A stretch of 64,000 nucleotides of DNA from an uncultured Clostridia bacterium (GCA_934487205.1 CAKSRS010000001.1:89623-153622), one strand, 5' to 3'. Shown: positions 1 to 10,252, counted from the first letter of the stretch. A program made the numbers and translations. Notes: a model not told the origin generated them from the letters alone.

Positions 1-1
1 A

Positions 2-211
2 ATTTTGCGCGATATTATGGTTAAAGAAATCCCGTTCGTGCTGACCAAGCGCATCTACGCCATCGCCGCGCTGGCGGGCAGCATGATATTCTACATATTA
101 TATATGCACAATTTCGGCTACACATTTTCCGCCGTTGCGGGCGTTGCGCTAACCTTCTCGCTGCGCATGCTTGCAACGCACTTCCGCTGGAATCTTCCGT
201 CGGCATATTAA
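2..211 (+). CDS. TRIC/UPF0126 family membrane channel protein, C-terminal end
   Basis: This is the last 69 or so residues of a reading frame that enters from outside the window, so there is no start here. The segment contains L-R-D-I, then 'EIPFVLTKRIYAIAALAGS', two hydrophobic stretches, and the ending 'FRWNLPSAY'. These match the second repeat of the UPF0126/YicG (trimeric intracellular cation channel-like) family, whose members are small integral membrane proteins; E. coli YicG has been linked to glycine uptake. A strong hairpin terminator follows the stop. The family call is from recognised motifs; substrate is unknown here. Confidence 0.8.
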   Translation: MLRDIMVKEIPFVLTKRIYAIAALAGSMIFYILYMHNFGYTFSAVAGVALTFSLRMLATHFRWNLPSAY

Positions 212-231
212 CCCGCTTCCGTGAATAGTAT

Positions 232-270
232 ATACCGTGAAACAGCCATCTTGTTTTCACGGTATTTTTT
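232..270 (+). terminator. Intrinsic terminator after the TRIC-family gene
   Basis: An 11-bp perfect stem (232-242 with 255-265, ATACCGTGAAA and its complement) is followed by a run of T. It ends the channel gene and lies before the amidase-like gene. Confidence 0.85.
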
Positions 271-302
271 TGCCGCAAAACGCGGCGGAACGGAGATTTT
301 TT

Positions 303-800
303 ATGCGTGAAGTGGAATACGACCGCGCAAAAGCGGTGCAATATGCGATGAGGTGGGCTCTGTCGCGCAATCCCGAATATTTTGATTATGCCGACACCGG
401 CGGCGACTGCACCGCGTTTGCCTCACAGTCGGTTTTCGCCGGCAGCGGCGTTATGAATTACACGCCCACCTTCGGCTGGTATTATCGTACAGCAAATGAT
501 AAATCGCCGTCATGGTCGGGCGTGGAATACTTCTACAACTTTATGACAACAAATGAGGGCGTCGGCCCCTTTGCGGAAGAACGCGTCCTCGGCGGACTTA
601 CGCCCGGGGATATTATCCAGCTCGGAAACAGCGAGGGGCGGTTTTATCACTCCCTCGTCCTGACCATGATTCGCTATGCGCCCGGCGGACGCACCTACTA
701 CATCTGCGCGCACGACAACGACGCATATCAGCGCGACCTCGACACATACGATTTTGCCGAACTGCGCGGAATACACATTCTCGGCGTGCGCAAGGAATAG
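303..800 (+). CDS. Amidase_6-type (putative amidase domain) protein
   Basis: A 165-residue protein. The ATG at 303 is chosen because GGAG lies about 8 bases upstream; the open frame also extends further upstream into the preceding terminator. The N-terminal pattern Y-x-R-x-x-A-x-x-Y-A, 'RNPEYFDYADTGGDC' with the Cys near residue 40, then T-A-F-A-S-Q, and later H-S-L-V, matches the Amidase_6 domain, an NlpC/P60-like cysteine-peptidase fold common in spore formers. No signal peptide or membrane segment is visible, so the protein is predicted cytoplasmic, unless exported by another route. The Cys and His are the likely catalytic residues. It is monocistronic, between two terminators. Substrate is unknown; cell-wall or spore peptide cleavage is only inference. 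Confidence 0.75.
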   Translation: MREVEYDRAKAVQYAMRWALSRNPEYFDYADTGGDCTAFASQSVFAGSGVMNYTPTFGWYYRTANDKSPSWSGVEYFYNFMTTNEGVGPFAEERVLGGLTPGDIIQLGNSEGRFYHSLVLTMIRYAPGGRTYYICAHDNDAYQRDLDTYDFAELRGIHILGVRKE

Positions 801-847
801 AAATCGAAAAACTGCGGCAAGTTGAAATTGCCGCAGTTTTTCGATTT
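801..847. terminator. Bidirectional terminator hairpin
   Basis: A 20-bp perfect inverted repeat (801-820 with 828-847) with a 7-base loop, A-rich on one side and T-rich on the other. It ends the amidase gene and cuts off the 3' end of the minus-strand relic next to it. Confidence 0.9.
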
Positions 848-1554
848 ATCCGGCGTTTTTGTAATCGTAATCGGCTTTTCATAAATATTATCGTTTTCAC
901 TGTACTTTTCGTCACCGCTGTACGAAATTTGCATTTTATATGTGCCCTCGCTTATGCCTTCCGATGTCACTTTCGCTTTACCGTCTGCGCCGAGCGGGAA
1001 CTCCCTCTCGAACGCTGTGACATCGTTTCCGTCTTTTGATATTATTTTGAACACGCCGCCCTCAGCCGCGCCTGAAATCTCATGTCCGCCCGAGATTTGC
1101 GGTGTAATTTCTGCCGCTGGCCTCAATTGCCTTGTCGGTCGTTACATCCCTGTGCACGGTAATCTCAAGCCACGGTCGCGAATTATCAATGGGGCACAAT
1201 CTTCATTTGCCTTTTCGACCGCCTCGGCAAGCGTTTTATACATCTTGCCGTTATATTTCGCCACGTGAAGTATTGTGCCGCACTTAGTGCAAATTCCCGT
1301 CGCCGCGTCCTCTTCATGCTCGAACGTAAATCCGCATATGCATATGTTCGTATTCGCAAAATTGTGCATCTCATGCCCCGTCTTGTCATATGTCGCGCCC
1401 TCACCATGTATAATTTGCCCGTAGTCGAGCCGCTTATGAGAGTCTTGCTGTTTTCCGCGGTTGTCAGCGAAAGTTTTCCCGTGCCGCCGGACTGACTGTA
1501 AATCATCACTATACCGCCTGCGCATGAAACGAATATTGGACTGCTTTTGCGCAT
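848..1554 (-). pseudogene. Frameshifted relic of a secreted CxxC/GH surface protein
   Basis: The minus strand carries consecutive pieces of one protein in different frames. A piece near 1410-1520 contains 'SQSGGTGKLSLTTAENS'. The next frame (about 1190-1410) has 'GHEMHNFANTNICICG', 'ATGICTKCG' and 'YNGKMYKTLAEAVEKAN'. A further shift gives 'PWLEITVHRDVTTDKAIEA' and another gives 'GGVFKIISKDGNDVTAFE' and 'GTYKMQISYSGDEKYSEN' down to the hairpin at 801-847. At least three frame changes are needed, and no complete start or stop remains. The CxxC, GH and K-T-L-A-E-A-V features resemble the intact beta-helix surface protein at 57180-59666, so this looks like a decayed member of the same family. 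Confidence 0.7.
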
Positions 1555-1576
1555 ATTTAAAAAACAGGATAATTTT

Positions 1577-1732
1577 GCGCATGCAAAAGAGCACGGCAGT
1601 TCACGGCATATGCAAAAGAATAAGGCGGCTCGTAGTGCACACAGCTACAATATCACAATTTTACGCGCGTGTAAAAAGAGTATTACGGTTTTCCGCGCGT
1701 ACAACAGCAGTATTACTGCGCGTACAAAAAGG
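1577..1732. repeat. Degenerate ~30-nt periodic repeat
   Basis: Units beginning GCGCATGCAAAAGA, GGCATATGCAAAAGA, GTGCACACAGC, GCGCGTGTAAAAAGA, GCGCGTACAACAGCA and GCGCGTACAAAAAGG occur at about 1577, 1605, 1635, 1665, 1695 and 1718, roughly 30 bases apart. Several cores are near-palindromes (1573-1588, 1659-1676). The array ends in the tuf terminator. No gene is supported in it. Confidence 0.6.
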
Positions 1733-1761
1733 ATTTCCGCAGTTTGCGGAAATCCTTTAAA
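1728..1761 (-). terminator. tuf terminator
   Basis: A 14-bp perfect stem (1728-1741 with 1745-1758), a 3-base loop, and T-tracts in both orientations, 22 bases beyond the tuf stop. It ends the str operon. Confidence 0.9.
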
Positions 1762-1782
1762 AAGCCTTATTAATTCAAGCAA

Positions 1783-2988
1783 TTACGCTTCTTCAACTTC
1801 AGAAACGACACCTGAACCTACTGTACGTCCACCTTCACGGATAGCGAAACGAAGACCCTTTTCGATAGCGATAGGAGTAATCAATTCAACTTCCATCTTT
1901 ACGTGGTCGCCCGGCATGCACATTTCTGTGCCTTCCGGCAATTTGATAACGCCTGTAACGTCAGTTGTTCTGAAATAGAACTGCGGTCTGTAGTTATTGA
2001 AGAACGGTGTATGACGGCCGCCTTCTTCCTTTGTCAATACGTAAACGTCACCGCTGAACTTTGTGTGCGGGTGAATCGTTCCCGGTTTAGCAAGAACCTG
2101 ACCTCTAACGATTTCGTCTCTCTGAACACCACGAAGAAGTGCACCAACGTTGTCGCCTGCTTCAGCATAATCAAGAGTCTTTCTGAACATTTCAAGACCC
2201 GTAACAACAACTTTTCTCTTTTCGTCTGTCAAACCAACGATTTCAACTTCGTCGTTAACGTTAACCTGACCTCTCTCAACTCTACCTGTAGCAACTGTAC
2301 CACGGCCTGAGATTGAGAAGATATCCTCTACCGGCATCAAGAACGGCAGGTCTGCCTTTCTGTCCGGAGTAGGAATGTATGAGTCAACAGCGTCCATAAG
2401 CTTGTGAATGCACTCATATTCAGGTGCATTAGGATCTGTTGATGTGCACTCGAGTACGCCCAAAGCTGTACCTGTGATTACAGGAATATCATCACCCGGG
2501 AAGTCATACTCTGTAAGAAGGTCTCTGATTTCCATCTCAACCAACTCAAGAAGTTCAGGGTCATCAACTTGGTCTGACTTGTTCATGAATACTACGATAT
2601 ACGGTACGCCAACCTGACGAGCGAGCAGAATGTGCTCTCTTGTCTGCGGCATCGGGCCGTCTGCAGCTGATACAACCAGGATAGCGCCGTCCATCTGAGC
2701 AGCACCTGTGATCATGTTCTTAACGTAGTCAGCGTGGCCCGGGCAGTCAACGTGAGCATAGTGACGCTTTTCTGTCTCATACTCAACGTGTGCTGTTGAA
2801 ATCGTGATTCCTCTTTCTCTTTCTTCCGGAGCCTTATCGATCATGTCATAAGCCTCAAACTGAGCCTTACCTTCGAGTGACAGCACCTTTGTGATAGCCG
2901 CCGTCAGAGTTGTCTTACCATGGTCAACGTGACCGATGGTACCAATGTTAACGTGGGGTTTGGTTCTTTCAAATTTTTCCTTTGCCAT
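1783..2988 (-). CDS. tuf: Elongation factor Tu
   Basis: A 401-residue GTPase, normal length, that delivers aminoacyl-tRNA to the ribosomal A site in the cytoplasm. The G1 motif '[10 protein letters not shown]' is near residue 18, followed by the switch motif '[13 protein letters not shown]', G3 'DCPGHADYV', G4 'NKSDQVD', and domain 2/3 motifs such as '[13 protein letters not shown]' and 'RTTDVTG'. The start follows a good AGGAGG. It is the last gene of the str operon, 86 bases after fusA, and ends at a strong hairpin. One copy is seen in the window. Confidence 0.98.
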   Translation of the reverse strand: MAKEKFERTKPHVNIGTIGHVDHGKTTLTAAITKVLSLEGKAQFEAYDMIDKAPEERERGITISTAHVEYETEKRHYAHVDCPGHADYVKNMITGAAQMDGAILVVSAADGPMPQTREHILLARQVGVPYIVVFMNKSDQVDDPELLELVEMEIRDLLTEYDFPGDDIPVITGTALGVLECTSTDPNAPEYECIHKLMDAVDSYIPTPDRKADLPFLMPVEDIFSISGRGTVATGRVERGQVNVNDEVEIVGLTDEKRKVVVTGLEMFRKTLDYAEAGDNVGALLRGVQRDEIVRGQVLAKPGTIHPHTKFSGDVYVLTKEEGGRHTPFFNNYRPQFYFRTTDVTGVIKLPEGTEMCMPGDHVKMEVELITPIAIEKGLRFAIREGGRTVGSGVVSEVEEA

Positions 2989-3074
2989 TGTTAAATCCTC
3001 CTTATTATGTTTTTAACACTTCTATTTTATATTGTTTTTAAGAAAAAATCAAGTGTTTTCTTAAAATTCTTTAA

Positions 3075-5186
3075 TTATTCGTTACCTTTGCTGCGCTCAT
3101 TGATAATCTTGTCCTGAATAGACTTCGGAACCTCTGAATAATGTGACGGTTCCATAGAATACTGACCGCGGCCCTGAGTTCTTGAACGGAGCTCAGTTGC
3201 GTAACCGAACATTTCCGAAAGCGGAACGTATGCAGTAATTCTCTGTGCACCCGTTACGGCTTCCATTTCCTTAATCATACCGCGTCGTGAGTTAAGGTCG
3301 CCCATAACATCGCCCATGTATTCGTCCGGCATGATAACGTTTACCAGCATGATAGGCTCCTTAATAACAGGATCAGCCTTTCTCATACCTTCTTTGAATG
3401 CCATTGATGCGGCAATCTTAAATGCCATTTCCGAAGAATCGACTTCGTGATATGAACCATCGTAAAGCGTTACTTTTACGTCAACAACGTTGTAACCCGC
3501 CAGTACACCGGACTGCATTGCGCCCTGAACACCGGCATCAACCGCCGGGATATATTCCTTAGGAATAGCACCGCCGACAATTGCATTTACGAATTCATAG
3601 CCCGCGCCTTCTTCCAACGGCTCAAGCTTAAGCATAACATGACCGTACTGACCTTTACCGCCCGACTGACGCGCATATTTATGCTCAACATTAACAGTTT
3701 TTCTGATAGCCTCTCTGTAAGAAACCTGCGGCTCGCCGACATTTGCCTCTACCTTAAATTCACGAAGAAGTCTGTCAACGATAATTTCAAGGTGAAGCTC
3801 ACCCATACCTGCGATAATGGTTTGTCCGGTTTCTTCGTCGGTATATGTCTTGAAGGTCGGGTCTTCTGCAGCAAGTCTCGCAAGAGCAAGACCCATCTTT
3901 TCCTGACCTGCCTTTGTTTTCGGCTCGATTGCTACACGGATAACCGGTTCCGGGAAGTCCATGGATTCGAGGATAATCGGGTGCTTTTCGTCGCAAAGCG
4001 TATCACCCGTGGTCGTATTTTTAAGACCTACGGCAGCTGCGATATCACCTGAATAAACCGTTTCCAAATCTTCTCTGTGGTTAGCGTGCATTTGCAGAAT
4101 TCTACCCATTCTCTCGCGGTTGCCTTTGCATGCGTTGAGTACATATGAACCCGCATTCAAAGTTCCCGAGTAAACTCTGAAGAAACAGATATTTCCAACG
4201 AACGGGTCGTTCGCAATCTTAAATGCCAATGCCGCAAACGGTGCGTCGTCCGATGAAGGTCTTTCATCTTCTTCGCCCGTATCCGGATCCGTACCCTTGA
4301 TGTTCGGTACGTCTGTAGGAGCCGGCATATAGTCGATGATTGCGTCCAAAAGCATCTGAACACCCTTATTTCTGTATGATGTTCCGCAAAGCATAGGAAC
4401 GATTTCGTTTGAAATTGTAGCCTTACGCAGCGCTGTTTTCAGCTCATCAACCGTCAATTCTTCGCCGTCAAGGTACTTCATCATCAAATCTTCATCAGTC
4501 TCGGCAATAGCCTCCACCATTTTTGATCTGTATTCGTTAGCCTTGTCCAGCATGTCAGCCGGAATTTCTTCCTCGCCGTATTTTGTACCCATTTCATCGT
4601 AATAAACTTCAGCCTTCATTGTCATAAGGTCGATAATTCCGGTGAAGGTATCCTCTGCTCCGATAGGAAGCTGAATGGGGATTCCGTTTGCATGAAGTCT
4701 TTCATGAACCATGTTTTCTACGTTGTAGAAGTTTGCGCCCATGATATCCATCTTATTAACGTAAATCATTCTCGGAACGTTGTAGTCGTTAGCCTGACGC
4801 CATACCGTTTCAGACTGAGGCTCAACGCCGCCCTTAGCACACATAACGGTAACCGAACCGTCCAAAACTCTCAGTGAGCGCTGTACTTCAACAGTGAAGT
4901 CAACGTGTCCCGGTGTATCGATGATGTTGATTCTGTGCTTAACGCCCGCATCCTTGCCTTCCTTTTTAGCCCAGAAACATGTTGTTGCCGCGGAAGTAAT
5001 TGTGATACCGCGCTCTTGCTCCTGTGCCATCCAGTCCATCTGCGCGCCGCCCTCATGGGTTTCGCCGATTTTATGGATACGGCCCGTGTAGTAAAGTATT
5101 CTTTCGGTAGTCGTGGTTTTACCTGCGTCGATATGCGCCATGATACCGATATTTCTTGTATGCTCCAATGAATATTCTCTACCCAT
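3075..5186 (-). CDS. fusA: Elongation factor G
   Basis: A 703-residue translocation GTPase acting on the ribosome. The start is set at '[20 protein letters not shown]' because an AGGAGG lies 9-10 bases upstream of that ATG; an earlier in-frame ATG at 5207 sits before the ribosome site. The G1 motif '[15 protein letters not shown]', the switch motif '[14 protein letters not shown]', G3 'DTPGHVDFT' and G4 'NKMD' are all present, and the C-terminal half carries domain IV/V motifs including '[10 protein letters not shown]' and '[14 protein letters not shown]'. It lies between rpsG and tuf, the usual str operon order. Confidence 0.98.
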   Translation of the reverse strand: MGREYSLEHTRNIGIMAHIDAGKTTTTERILYYTGRIHKIGETHEGGAQMDWMAQEQERGITITSAATTCFWAKKEGKDAGVKHRINIIDTPGHVDFTVEVQRSLRVLDGSVTVMCAKGGVEPQSETVWRQANDYNVPRMIYVNKMDIMGANFYNVENMVHERLHANGIPIQLPIGAEDTFTGIIDLMTMKAEVYYDEMGTKYGEEEIPADMLDKANEYRSKMVEAIAETDEDLMMKYLDGEELTVDELKTALRKATISNEIVPMLCGTSYRNKGVQMLLDAIIDYMPAPTDVPNIKGTDPDTGEEDERPSSDDAPFAALAFKIANDPFVGNICFFRVYSGTLNAGSYVLNACKGNRERMGRILQMHANHREDLETVYSGDIAAAVGLKNTTTGDTLCDEKHPIILESMDFPEPVIRVAIEPKTKAGQEKMGLALARLAAEDPTFKTYTDEETGQTIIAGMGELHLEIIVDRLLREFKVEANVGEPQVSYREAIRKTVNVEHKYARQSGGKGQYGHVMLKLEPLEEGAGYEFVNAIVGGAIPKEYIPAVDAGVQGAMQSGVLAGYNVVDVKVTLYDGSYHEVDSSEMAFKIAASMAFKEGMRKADPVIKEPIMLVNVIMPDEYMGDVMGDLNSRRGMIKEMEAVTGAQRITAYVPLSEMFGYATELRSRTQGRGQYSMEPSHYSEVPKSIQDKIINERSKGNE

Positions 5187-5269
5187 AATACAATTTCCTC
5201 CTTTCAAAAATTTGTATAACAGTAAAAATATTATAACTCAGCCCGCCGATGCGGCAAGCCGTATGAAAA

Positions 5270-5797
<528 letters not shown>

Positions 5798-5894
5798 TCA
5801 TAGGTACTCCGAGCTTTTAAAAAGCCCCGATTATGCACACGGTTATATGCTTATATAAATAGGATATAACACTATATGCACTTAATTGCTAAGC

Positions 5895-6317
5895 TTACTT
5901 CTTAGCTTCCTTAGGTCTCTTAGCGCCATACTTTGAACGGCTCTGCATTCTGTTGGCAACACCCTGCGCGTCAAGCGTACCGCGGATAATGTGGTATCTT
6001 GTACCCGGAAGGTCCTTAACTCTGCCGCCTCTGATAAGAACAACGCTGTGTTCCTGCAGATTGTGGCCGATGCCCGGAATGTATGCTGTAACTTCGATAC
6101 CGTTTGTAAGTCTTACTCTGGCAATTTTACGGAGAGCCGAGTTAGGCTTTTTAGGTGTAGCGGTTCTTACAGCCGTACATACGCCTCTTTTTTGAGGTGA
6201 AGAATGATCGTTCGTCTTCTTCTGAAGAGAGTTCAGACTCTTCTGAAGAGCAGGAGCAGTTGACTTCTTAACCGAAGTTTCTCTGCCTTTTCTGACCAAT
6301 TGGTTAAATGTAGGCAT
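5895..6317 (-). CDS. rpsL: 30S ribosomal protein S12
   Basis: A 140-residue decoding-centre protein. It begins '[13 protein letters not shown]' and contains '[17 protein letters not shown]' and '[19 protein letters not shown]'. The lysines of TPKKPNS and the region near 'GGRVKDLPG', where streptomycin-resistance substitutions occur in other bacteria, look like the ordinary sensitive form. It is the second gene of the operon, after the L7Ae-like gene. Confidence 0.98.
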   Translation of the reverse strand: MPTFNQLVRKGRETSVKKSTAPALQKSLNSLQKKTNDHSSPQKRGVCTAVRTATPKKPNSALRKIARVRLTNGIEVTAYIPGIGHNLQEHSVVLIRGGRVKDLPGTRYHIIRGTLDAQGVANRMQSRSKYGAKRPKEAKK

Positions 6318-6368
6318 ATCGTATATCCTCCTTCTTTGAAAATTTATATTATAAACGCCGCATGGCGG

Positions 6369-6608
6369 TTATAAACGTATTACTGCGGCACACGATGACG
6401 GAACATCAATTCCGCACGCCTCGCCCAGCTCACGCATCGTCGGTACGGACACGGTTTCAATCCCGTCCGCCGCGCTGCGGAGATTTGAGGATAACCCGTC
6501 CGAGCAGTCCTCCGCAATAAAAAGCTTGATACAGGTATTGTTTTTAACGGCTTTTAAGACTTGTTTATATCCGACCACAAGATGTTCTCTTTCACTATCG
6601 GTAATCAT
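6369..6608 (-). CDS. L7Ae-family ribosomal protein (YbxF-like)
   Basis: A 79-residue protein of the L7Ae/L30e fold, whose Bacillus relatives (YbxF, YlxQ) bind RNA kink-turns. Visible features are 'GYKQVLKAV', the acidic 'LFIAEDCS', and 'VSVPTMRELGEACGIDVPSSC' near the end (family pattern P-x-x-x-x-x-L-G-x-A-x-G-I-D-V). Start has GGAGG 7 bases upstream. In many Firmicutes this gene lies between rpoC and rpsL; here it is the first gene of the operon, directly behind a strong promoter, and rpoBC is absent upstream. Confidence 0.9.
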   Translation of the reverse strand: MITDSEREHLVVGYKQVLKAVKNNTCIKLFIAEDCSDGLSSNLRSAADGIETVSVPTMRELGEACGIDVPSSCAAVIRL

Positions 6609-6647
6609 CTGAACGCCTCCAATCCCATTTTATGCTCATACTATAAT

Positions 6648-6676
6648 ATTATAGCAAATTTTATTCCGCATGTCAA
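6648..6676 (-). promoter_or_regulatory. Sigma-A promoter of the str operon
   Basis: On the minus strand a consensus -35 TTGACA (6671-6676), a 17-base spacer and a consensus -10 TATAAT (6648-6653) stand about 40 bases before the L7Ae-like start. It is the only clear promoter before the five-gene translation operon. Confidence 0.9.
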
Positions 6677-6728
6677 TAGATTGAGCAAAAAATAATTTAA
6701 AATACGCATTTTTCTTAAAAATATGCAA

Positions 6729-6778
6729 AAATGCGGCAACTTTCCCTCCGCAAAGGTTCGGATATTTTTGCCGCATTT
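6729..6778 (-). terminator. Terminator of the solute-binding protein gene
   Basis: An 11-bp stem (6729-6739 with 6768-6778, AAATGCGGCAA and complement) directly after the stop at 6780, followed on the minus strand by T residues. Confidence 0.8.
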
Positions 6779-6779
6779 C

Positions 6780-7838
6780 CTATTTTATATGTTCCGCACC
6801 GCTTTTTACATTAAATATATGCTCGGTAACGGTTTTTCCGTGCACAAAATCTTCAACCATATTTTTCGCCGGGACATAATCGGTATGCTCCGGATACACA
6901 TAAATTTTTTTCAGCTGTTTTTTGAAAATCGCGAAATCCTCCGCCGTCATATTCGATTCATATAAATTCATGCGCGTATCGACGCACGATTTTATCATGG
7001 CGTCGGCAAGCATCACCGACGCTTTCGGATTTTTCGCCGTTTTCGGCACACTGAAATGGTATTCGTCCACGAACATCGCCGAGAGCTTTCCGTTTTTTGT
7101 TGGCCACGGAATATACCGCGCGGGCATGCCCTCCGCGACTGAATTAAGCACAAGTTCCGGCAAAAATCCGACTTTATACGCGCCCTCGGTATTATCGACA
7201 ATTCCGTCGTCATAAATAAGCGTGCGCACAAAATTCAGCCATTCCACCTGCTCTTGCGTTCCGTAATCAAAGACCGTTTTTCCGTCCGCACCCCGATAAA
7301 GTGCGCGGCTCATATTAATGTAAGAATCCGTCCAGTTTACCGAAATATTCTCATCTATGCCGTCCGCCATTTCAATAAATCCGTCCCATGTCCAATTCCC
7401 TTTTTTGAAATAATCATGCGGCAGCGGCGTATCGCCGAACTGGTCGGGATAATACTCGCAATAGTTCAATCTGCCCAGCAAAACATTCGTAATTCCGTAA
7501 ATTTCGCCGTCCTGCATACATGCCGCGTCGATTATCTGCTTGGTATAAAGCTTATTTCGCTTTTCTACATACTTCGTAATCGGCATACATGCCGAAAAAT
7601 CCTCGCCGCTCGAATAAATCAAATCCGCATTATCAAAATTATCGGTAAATTCGACCTTACAGCCGTATTTTTCCGCAAAAATCTGCGCACCCTCATAATA
7701 CGACCCCGCGGAAATATCCTGCGTACTTGCAACAACGAGCGTTATGCCTTCAAAATCCGGCTTTTTGTTCCGCGTCAAAATCACCGCTGCCGTCACGGCG
7801 GTTATCAACACAAGCGTTACTGCGGCGATTTTTTTCAA
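6780..7838 (-). CDS. Extracellular solute-binding protein (orphan)
   Basis: A 352-residue protein with an N-terminal hydrophobic signal or anchor of about 20 residues after 'MKK', followed by a periplasmic-binding-protein-like body: 'LVVASTQDISAGSYYEGAQIF', then 'IYGITNVLLGRLNYCEYYPD' and 'KKGNWTWDGFIEMADG', which is typical of ABC sugar-binding proteins (family 1). Unlike most such proteins of Gram-positives, no lipobox cysteine follows the hydrophobic stretch, so it is either anchored by the uncleaved signal or released. No permease or ATPase gene is beside it. Substrate cannot be told from the sequence. Confidence 0.75.
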   Translation of the reverse strand: MKKIAAVTLVLITAVTAAVILTRNKKPDFEGITLVVASTQDISAGSYYEGAQIFAEKYGCKVEFTDNFDNADLIYSSGEDFSACMPITKYVEKRNKLYTKQIIDAACMQDGEIYGITNVLLGRLNYCEYYPDQFGDTPLPHDYFKKGNWTWDGFIEMADGIDENISVNWTDSYINMSRALYRGADGKTVFDYGTQEQVEWLNFVRTLIYDDGIVDNTEGAYKVGFLPELVLNSVAEGMPARYIPWPTKNGKLSAMFVDEYHFSVPKTAKNPKASVMLADAMIKSCVDTRMNLYESNMTAEDFAIFKKQLKKIYVYPEHTDYVPAKNMVEDFVHGKTVTEHIFNVKSGAEHIK

Positions 7839-7942
7839 CGGTGTCCCTCCTCACTTTTTTGATATTGCTATTTTAACACATATTTATTAAAATTACAATT
7901 ACATGTGCATATTTTTTTCAAAATTTTGTCGCATGAATATAA

Positions 7943-7970
7943 AAGCAGAGAGCCTTTCGACTCTCTGCTT
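7943..7970 (-). terminator. Hairpin after the SLH protein gene
   Basis: A 10-bp perfect stem (7943-7952 with 7961-7970) 18 bases beyond the stop; only a short T-run follows on the minus strand. Confidence 0.65.
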
Positions 7971-7987
7971 ATCATGAACATTTTAAA

Positions 7988-10030
7988 CTATTTCTCCGGA
8001 GTTGAACCGTCATCTGCTTCAGTTTTCGGTGCTGTTTCCGTATTGTCGGTATTTTCTGTATTTTCGGTGTTTTCTGCAGTTTCTGTATTTTCTGCTTTTT
8101 CGTCCGCACCTTCACCCGTGGCTTCTTCAGCCGGTGCCTGTGTTTCGTCGCCGGTTGTTGTGTCCTTAGGTTCTTCTACAGTTGTTTCGTCTGTCTTTTC
8201 ATCAGCCTTTGGAGCCTCGGGCGAAACCCACTTCTCCTGCCAGCCGTTACCGAGACGCTCATACTCATTTGTAGTTGTAGCCTCGATAATCTGTGAATAG
8301 AACCAGTCACCCTTTGCAACGTCAGGCCAAACTGTTGCATTTGTTGCATCTGCGTCGCCGTAACGAACAAGCATCTTGTTGATGATTGTCATAGCCTCGG
8401 CACGTGTGATGTATGCGTTCGGTCTGAATGTACCGTCTGAGTAACCCGAAATCCAGTATGCACCGTTTGCAGCAGCAAGGATTGCCTTTTCTGCCCAGTG
8501 ACCGCTGATATCGGTGAATTGATTTGTTTCCGGAACAACTACGTCCGAACCGATGAATTTATTTGCAATCGTTACAAATTCCGCTCTTGTAATCGGATTT
8601 GCCGGATTGAAGTTTCCGTTTGTATCGCCTACGATAAATCCGCCGTTAGCCATTGTCGAAACAGCCTTGTTTGACCATCTGTCTGCGGCAACATCCGCAA
8701 AGGAATTTACGTCTGATTCAATTGTTGCTCTGTAATCGGTCTTGAACAAGCGATAGAATGCAGCCGCAACTTCTTCTCTTGTGATGTTTCCGTTCGGCTG
8801 AATTGTTCCGTCCGGATAACCCGCGATATATGCGATATGTTCTTCCGAAATCAGCTGTTCGGGTGCCTTCAGATTGATGTAACGTGCATAAAGCGTCAAA
8901 TCTTCTTCAACCTGGATTGTTCCGCTTACGTGATTTGAGAAGTACGGGTCTGTGTACCAGCCTTCAAATGCAAAGTTAGGCTTTGAAGGTGCCGAAACTC
9001 TGTCAACATTCAAGAAGTACTTGCCGTTGTTTGCGTAAATGTTTTCGTTCTTCAAAACGCCGTCTGCCGATGATTTAACCTTCGGAGCGTTTGCCGGTGT
9101 GATTATCGGACGCTTTGAACTTCCGCCCGATGAGCTGCCGCTGCTCGTCGGAGCATATGTAACCGATGCCTTTGAAGAATCGGAATTGAAATTAATTTTT
9201 CCGTATTGTGTTTTGCTGTCTGTATCTACCTTTCTTCCCGTATGGTCATCAATCAATACGGTACCGCTTGTCATCTGTGCAGTTACGTCAAGAACCTGGT
9301 TCTTGTTCAGAACGCCCGGAAGACCTACTGCCGGAAGTTTAACCGTCAGATTGTTGAGCTGTGAATCAGCCGCATCAATCTTTGCATACAAATCGGAAAT
9401 CTTTACGCCCGCGTTTACCGTGAACGTAACGTCAATCTGATTTGACGCAGCATCAGCCGTTGTCGGTGTGCTTACGTTTGTAAGTGTGAAAATCGGGCTT
9501 GTTACGCCTGCCTGTTCGAGTGTGAACGCACCCGTATTAAATGTAAGGTTTTTGTCATACTTAACGTTAACCGTGAATGTACCCGTAACCTCGGACGCAT
9601 CAAAATAGTTCTTTAACTGGTCATTTAAAGATACAGATTCTCCGGGCTCGCCTGTCGGTGCCGGTGTGGGTTCAATATTCTGACTTGCGTCGATTGCAGC
9701 CTTTGCCGCTGTGTGCAAATTCTTAAAAGCAGTCTTAACCGCGGTCATGTCAAGTTCAACTTTGTAATCGAACTTATCCGTTACCGCTGTCGCCGTAGCT
9801 TTATTCGCGTATGCGGAATCTGCCGCACCTGTCTTTTTAACCTGTGCCGTAACAGCAGTTGTAACCGCTGTCGGGAATACATATGTACCATTTTCGTCAA
9901 GGCCATCTTTTATAGCCTGAATCGGTTGCCAACCCTCTCTGGAATTTATGAAATCATAAAGATTTGCTGCTGAAACCGATGTTGCCAATGCAGAAATTGC
10001 CAAAACAATTGAAATGATTTTTTTCTTCAT
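7988..10030 (-). CDS. Secreted S-layer-homology (SLH) protein with long acidic tail
   Basis: A 680-residue exported protein. A signal peptide 'MKKKIISIVLAISALATSVSA' ends in the A-x-A-type site SAA. Residues 25-330 are an unassigned extracellular region with a serine/glycine linker near 300. Around 355-390 is a Listeria-Bacteroides-type repeat ('FEGWYTDPYFSNHVSG', 'LTLYARY'). Three SLH motifs follow at about 400-570 ('GYPDGTIQPNGNITREE', 'GDTNGNFNPANPITRAEF', 'GYSDGTFRPNAYITRAE'), which bind secondary cell-wall polymer. The last 80 residues are a Glu/Thr/Asn-rich tail with T-E-N repeats. A structural or adhesive surface role is inferred. Its unusual tail beyond the SLH domains is notable. Confidence 0.88.
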   Translation of the reverse strand: MKKKIISIVLAISALATSVSAANLYDFINSREGWQPIQAIKDGLDENGTYVFPTAVTTAVTAQVKKTGAADSAYANKATATAVTDKFDYKVELDMTAVKTAFKNLHTAAKAAIDASQNIEPTPAPTGEPGESVSLNDQLKNYFDASEVTGTFTVNVKYDKNLTFNTGAFTLEQAGVTSPIFTLTNVSTPTTADAASNQIDVTFTVNAGVKISDLYAKIDAADSQLNNLTVKLPAVGLPGVLNKNQVLDVTAQMTSGTVLIDDHTGRKVDTDSKTQYGKINFNSDSSKASVTYAPTSSGSSSGGSSKRPIITPANAPKVKSSADGVLKNENIYANNGKYFLNVDRVSAPSKPNFAFEGWYTDPYFSNHVSGTIQVEEDLTLYARYINLKAPEQLISEEHIAYIAGYPDGTIQPNGNITREEVAAAFYRLFKTDYRATIESDVNSFADVAADRWSNKAVSTMANGGFIVGDTNGNFNPANPITRAEFVTIANKFIGSDVVVPETNQFTDISGHWAEKAILAAANGAYWISGYSDGTFRPNAYITRAEAMTIINKMLVRYGDADATNATVWPDVAKGDWFYSQIIEATTTNEYERLGNGWQEKWVSPEAPKADEKTDETTVEEPKDTTTGDETQAPAEEATGEGADEKAENTETAENTENTENTDNTETAPKTEADDGSTPEK

Positions 10031-10252
10031 TGTGTAAATTCCTCCTGTAAAATATTATATATATCTATAATAACACCAAAATACGCAGTTTGTCAAGTAT
10101 TAATAAAAAAAAATTCCAAAAGACTGAAAATTTAATATACGTGACACAATTTTGTATAAAAAACAAAAGAATGTCAATACTTTTAATAGACCGTCAGCGA
10201 ACGGAAGGTTTTCGCGAAATGTACATTTAATTATGAAAGGAATGGAGCAATT

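Noticed and set aside
1577..1732. CRISPR array
   Set aside because: The units are degenerate, not identical, spacers are not distinct, and there are no cas genes in the window.
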